Below are positions 63,267 to 64,000 of a stretch of DNA of 64,000 nucleotides, in pieces. Numbering within the stretch: the stretch's first letter is position 1; every line of letters starts with the position of its first letter. The stretch is from Mycobacterium gordonae. GTDB lineage: Bacteria; Actinomycetota; Actinomycetes; Mycobacteriales; Mycobacteriaceae. A model generated the notes under the pieces. That model had not been told where the DNA came from, ran no database searches, and saw only the letters and a list, made by a program, of their open reading frames with translations. Made by a program: the position numbers and the translations under genes. The stretch covers positions 1-64,000 of the forward strand of contig NZ_LKTM01000113.1 in the NCBI RefSeq assembly GCF_001417955.2, in the 5' to 3' direction.

Positions 63267-63434
63267 ATGGCGGCGATGAAGCCCCGGACCGGTGACGGTC
63301 CACTTGAAGCAACCAAAGAGGGGCGCGGCATCGTGATGCGGGTACCACTTGAAGGCGGCGGTCGTTTGGTCGTCGAACTGACGCCGGACGAGGCCGCTGC
63401 GCTGGGCGACGAACTTAAGGGCGTCACCAGCTAA
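63267..63434 (+). CDS. DUF3117 protein (Rv1211-like)
   Basis: A 55-residue basic protein, MAAMKPRTGDGPLEATKEGR followed by a short beta-rich part (GIVMRVPLEGGGRLVVELTPDEAAALGDEL). It is highly conserved and of similar length across actinobacteria (DUF3117); Rv1211 has been proposed as calmodulin-like, which the sequence does not by itself support. The ATG at 63267 follows GGAGGGAG. The longer frame upstream is not conserved. Gene and neighbour order match the M. tuberculosis locus. Confidence 0.92.
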   Translation: MAAMKPRTGDGPLEATKEGRGIVMRVPLEGGGRLVVELTPDEAAALGDELKGVTS

Positions 63435-63460
63435 CCCGCAGACCGGTTCATCCGTCTGCC

Positions 63461-64000
63461 TCAGGCACACACCTTCCGGTAGATGTCCAGCGTCTGCTCG
63501 GCGATGTGTGCCCACGAGAATTCCTCGATACAGCGTTGTCGTCCCGCGTGGCCGTACTGTCGCGCCTTTGCGGGCTCGGCGACCAGCGCGTTGACGGCCT
63601 CGGCCAACCTTGCCTCGAAGGCCTCCGGGTAGTCGGCGTCGTAATGCACCAATGACCCGGTGACGCCGTCGGCGACCACCTCGGGGATGCCACCGACGTC
63701 GGAGGCCACCACCGCCGTCCCGCACGCCATTGCTTCCAGGTTGACGATGCCCAACGGCTCGTACACCGAAGGGCACACGAAAACATTTGCAGCGGTGAGT
63801 ATTTCGCGCAACTTCGTCTTGTGGAGCATATCGCGAATCCAGAACACGCCGGTGCGGCTGCGCTCGAGTCTGGCGACCGCCGAGCGCACTTCCTCCGCGA
63901 TCTCGGGAGTGTCGGGCGCCCCGGCGCACAGCACCAGCTGAACGTCCGGGCTGAACTGGTGAGCGGCCGCGACCAGGTGTGGGACGCCCTTCTGGCGGGT
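63461..64000 (-). CDS. glgA: GlgA/GlgM glycosyltransferase, 5' end outside window
   Basis: The C-terminal ~179 codons of a GT4 enzyme, cut by the window end. TRQKGVPHLVAAAHQF, VQLVLCAGAPDTPEIAEEV and the donor-binding motif FVCPSVYEPLGIVNLEAMAC, then VASDVGGIPEVV, identify it as Rv1212c-like. That enzyme (called GlgA, more recently GlgM) makes maltose-1-phosphate from ADP-glucose and glucose-1-phosphate for the GlgE alpha-glucan pathway. The stop is at 63461. It is convergent with the DUF3117 gene. Confidence 0.93.
   Translation of the reverse strand, partial: TRQKGVPHLVAAAHQFSPDVQLVLCAGAPDTPEIAEEVRSAVARLERSRTGVFWIRDMLHKTKLREILTAANVFVCPSVYEPLGIVNLEAMACGTAVVASDVGGIPEVVADGVTGSLVHYDADYPEAFEARLAEAVNALVAEPAKARQYGHAGRQRCIEEFSWAHIAEQTLDIYRKVCA

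Overview
The window is high-GC, gene-dense DNA from a Mycobacterium, most likely a slow-growing non-tuberculous species. The evidence is the lineage-specific gene set: PE proteins, TB8.4-type antigen, fbiC, mshB, pimE, lpqW, gpgS, and FadD and FadE paralogues. From memory of the M. tuberculosis H37Rv map, the backbone follows Rv1157c to Rv1212c almost gene for gene. It is interrupted by several replaced segments.

Layout. Bases 1-8124 hold two Ala/Pro-rich secreted proteins, pimE, a pterin dehydratase, mutT2, a decayed Ser/Thr kinase where M. tuberculosis carries narGHJI, then typA and lpqW. Bases 8351-15024 hold two tandem PE genes built from a shared repeated module, a TetR regulator, mshB, a tiny ORF coupled to a membrane protein, and PE12. 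Bases 15300-22830 hold fbiC (F420), a TB8.4-like antigen, a fadH-padR operon, fdxC and dapC.

Bases 22921-32449 replace the M. tuberculosis polyacyltrehalose locus (pks3/4, papA3, mmpL10, fadD21). They hold a KimA-like cation transporter fused to an OB-fold, an esterase, a small secreted protein, and a minus-strand sulfation unit: stf0, cysD, cysNC, a tiny membrane ORF and a YeiH-type transporter. Bases 32503-36786 are the proline catabolic unit: a PucR-type regulator facing pruA-pruB. Bases 36897-47491 are a complete side-chain beta-oxidation island resembling, but not identical to, the igr (cholesterol side-chain) operon. It holds TetR, an Ltp2-like aldolase, split MaoC/DUF35 subunits, two acyl-CoA dehydrogenases and a P450, facing an aldehyde dehydrogenase and a double-domain CoA-transferase.

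Bases 47592-54235 carry small proteins, two alpha/beta hydrolases, fadD36, a MarR regulator with two matching operator-like palindromes, an MHS-type transporter and dapD. Bases 54333-64000 carry dapE, a STAND-type ATPase, a LOG-family phosphoribohydrolase, fadD6, folP2-gpgS (methylglucose lipopolysaccharide initiation), a DivIVA-like protein, tagA, a DUF3117 protein and the 3' part of glgA/glgM.

Intergenic spaces are short, with none above 300 bases empty of genes. Several hold strong palindromes: two copies of one dispersed inverted repeat (22841 and 54250), two further repeat clusters, three hairpin terminators and several operator-like sites. I found no tRNA, rRNA, CRISPR array, insertion sequence or prophage. 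All functional calls rest on motif reading and recalled family knowledge; no search was run.
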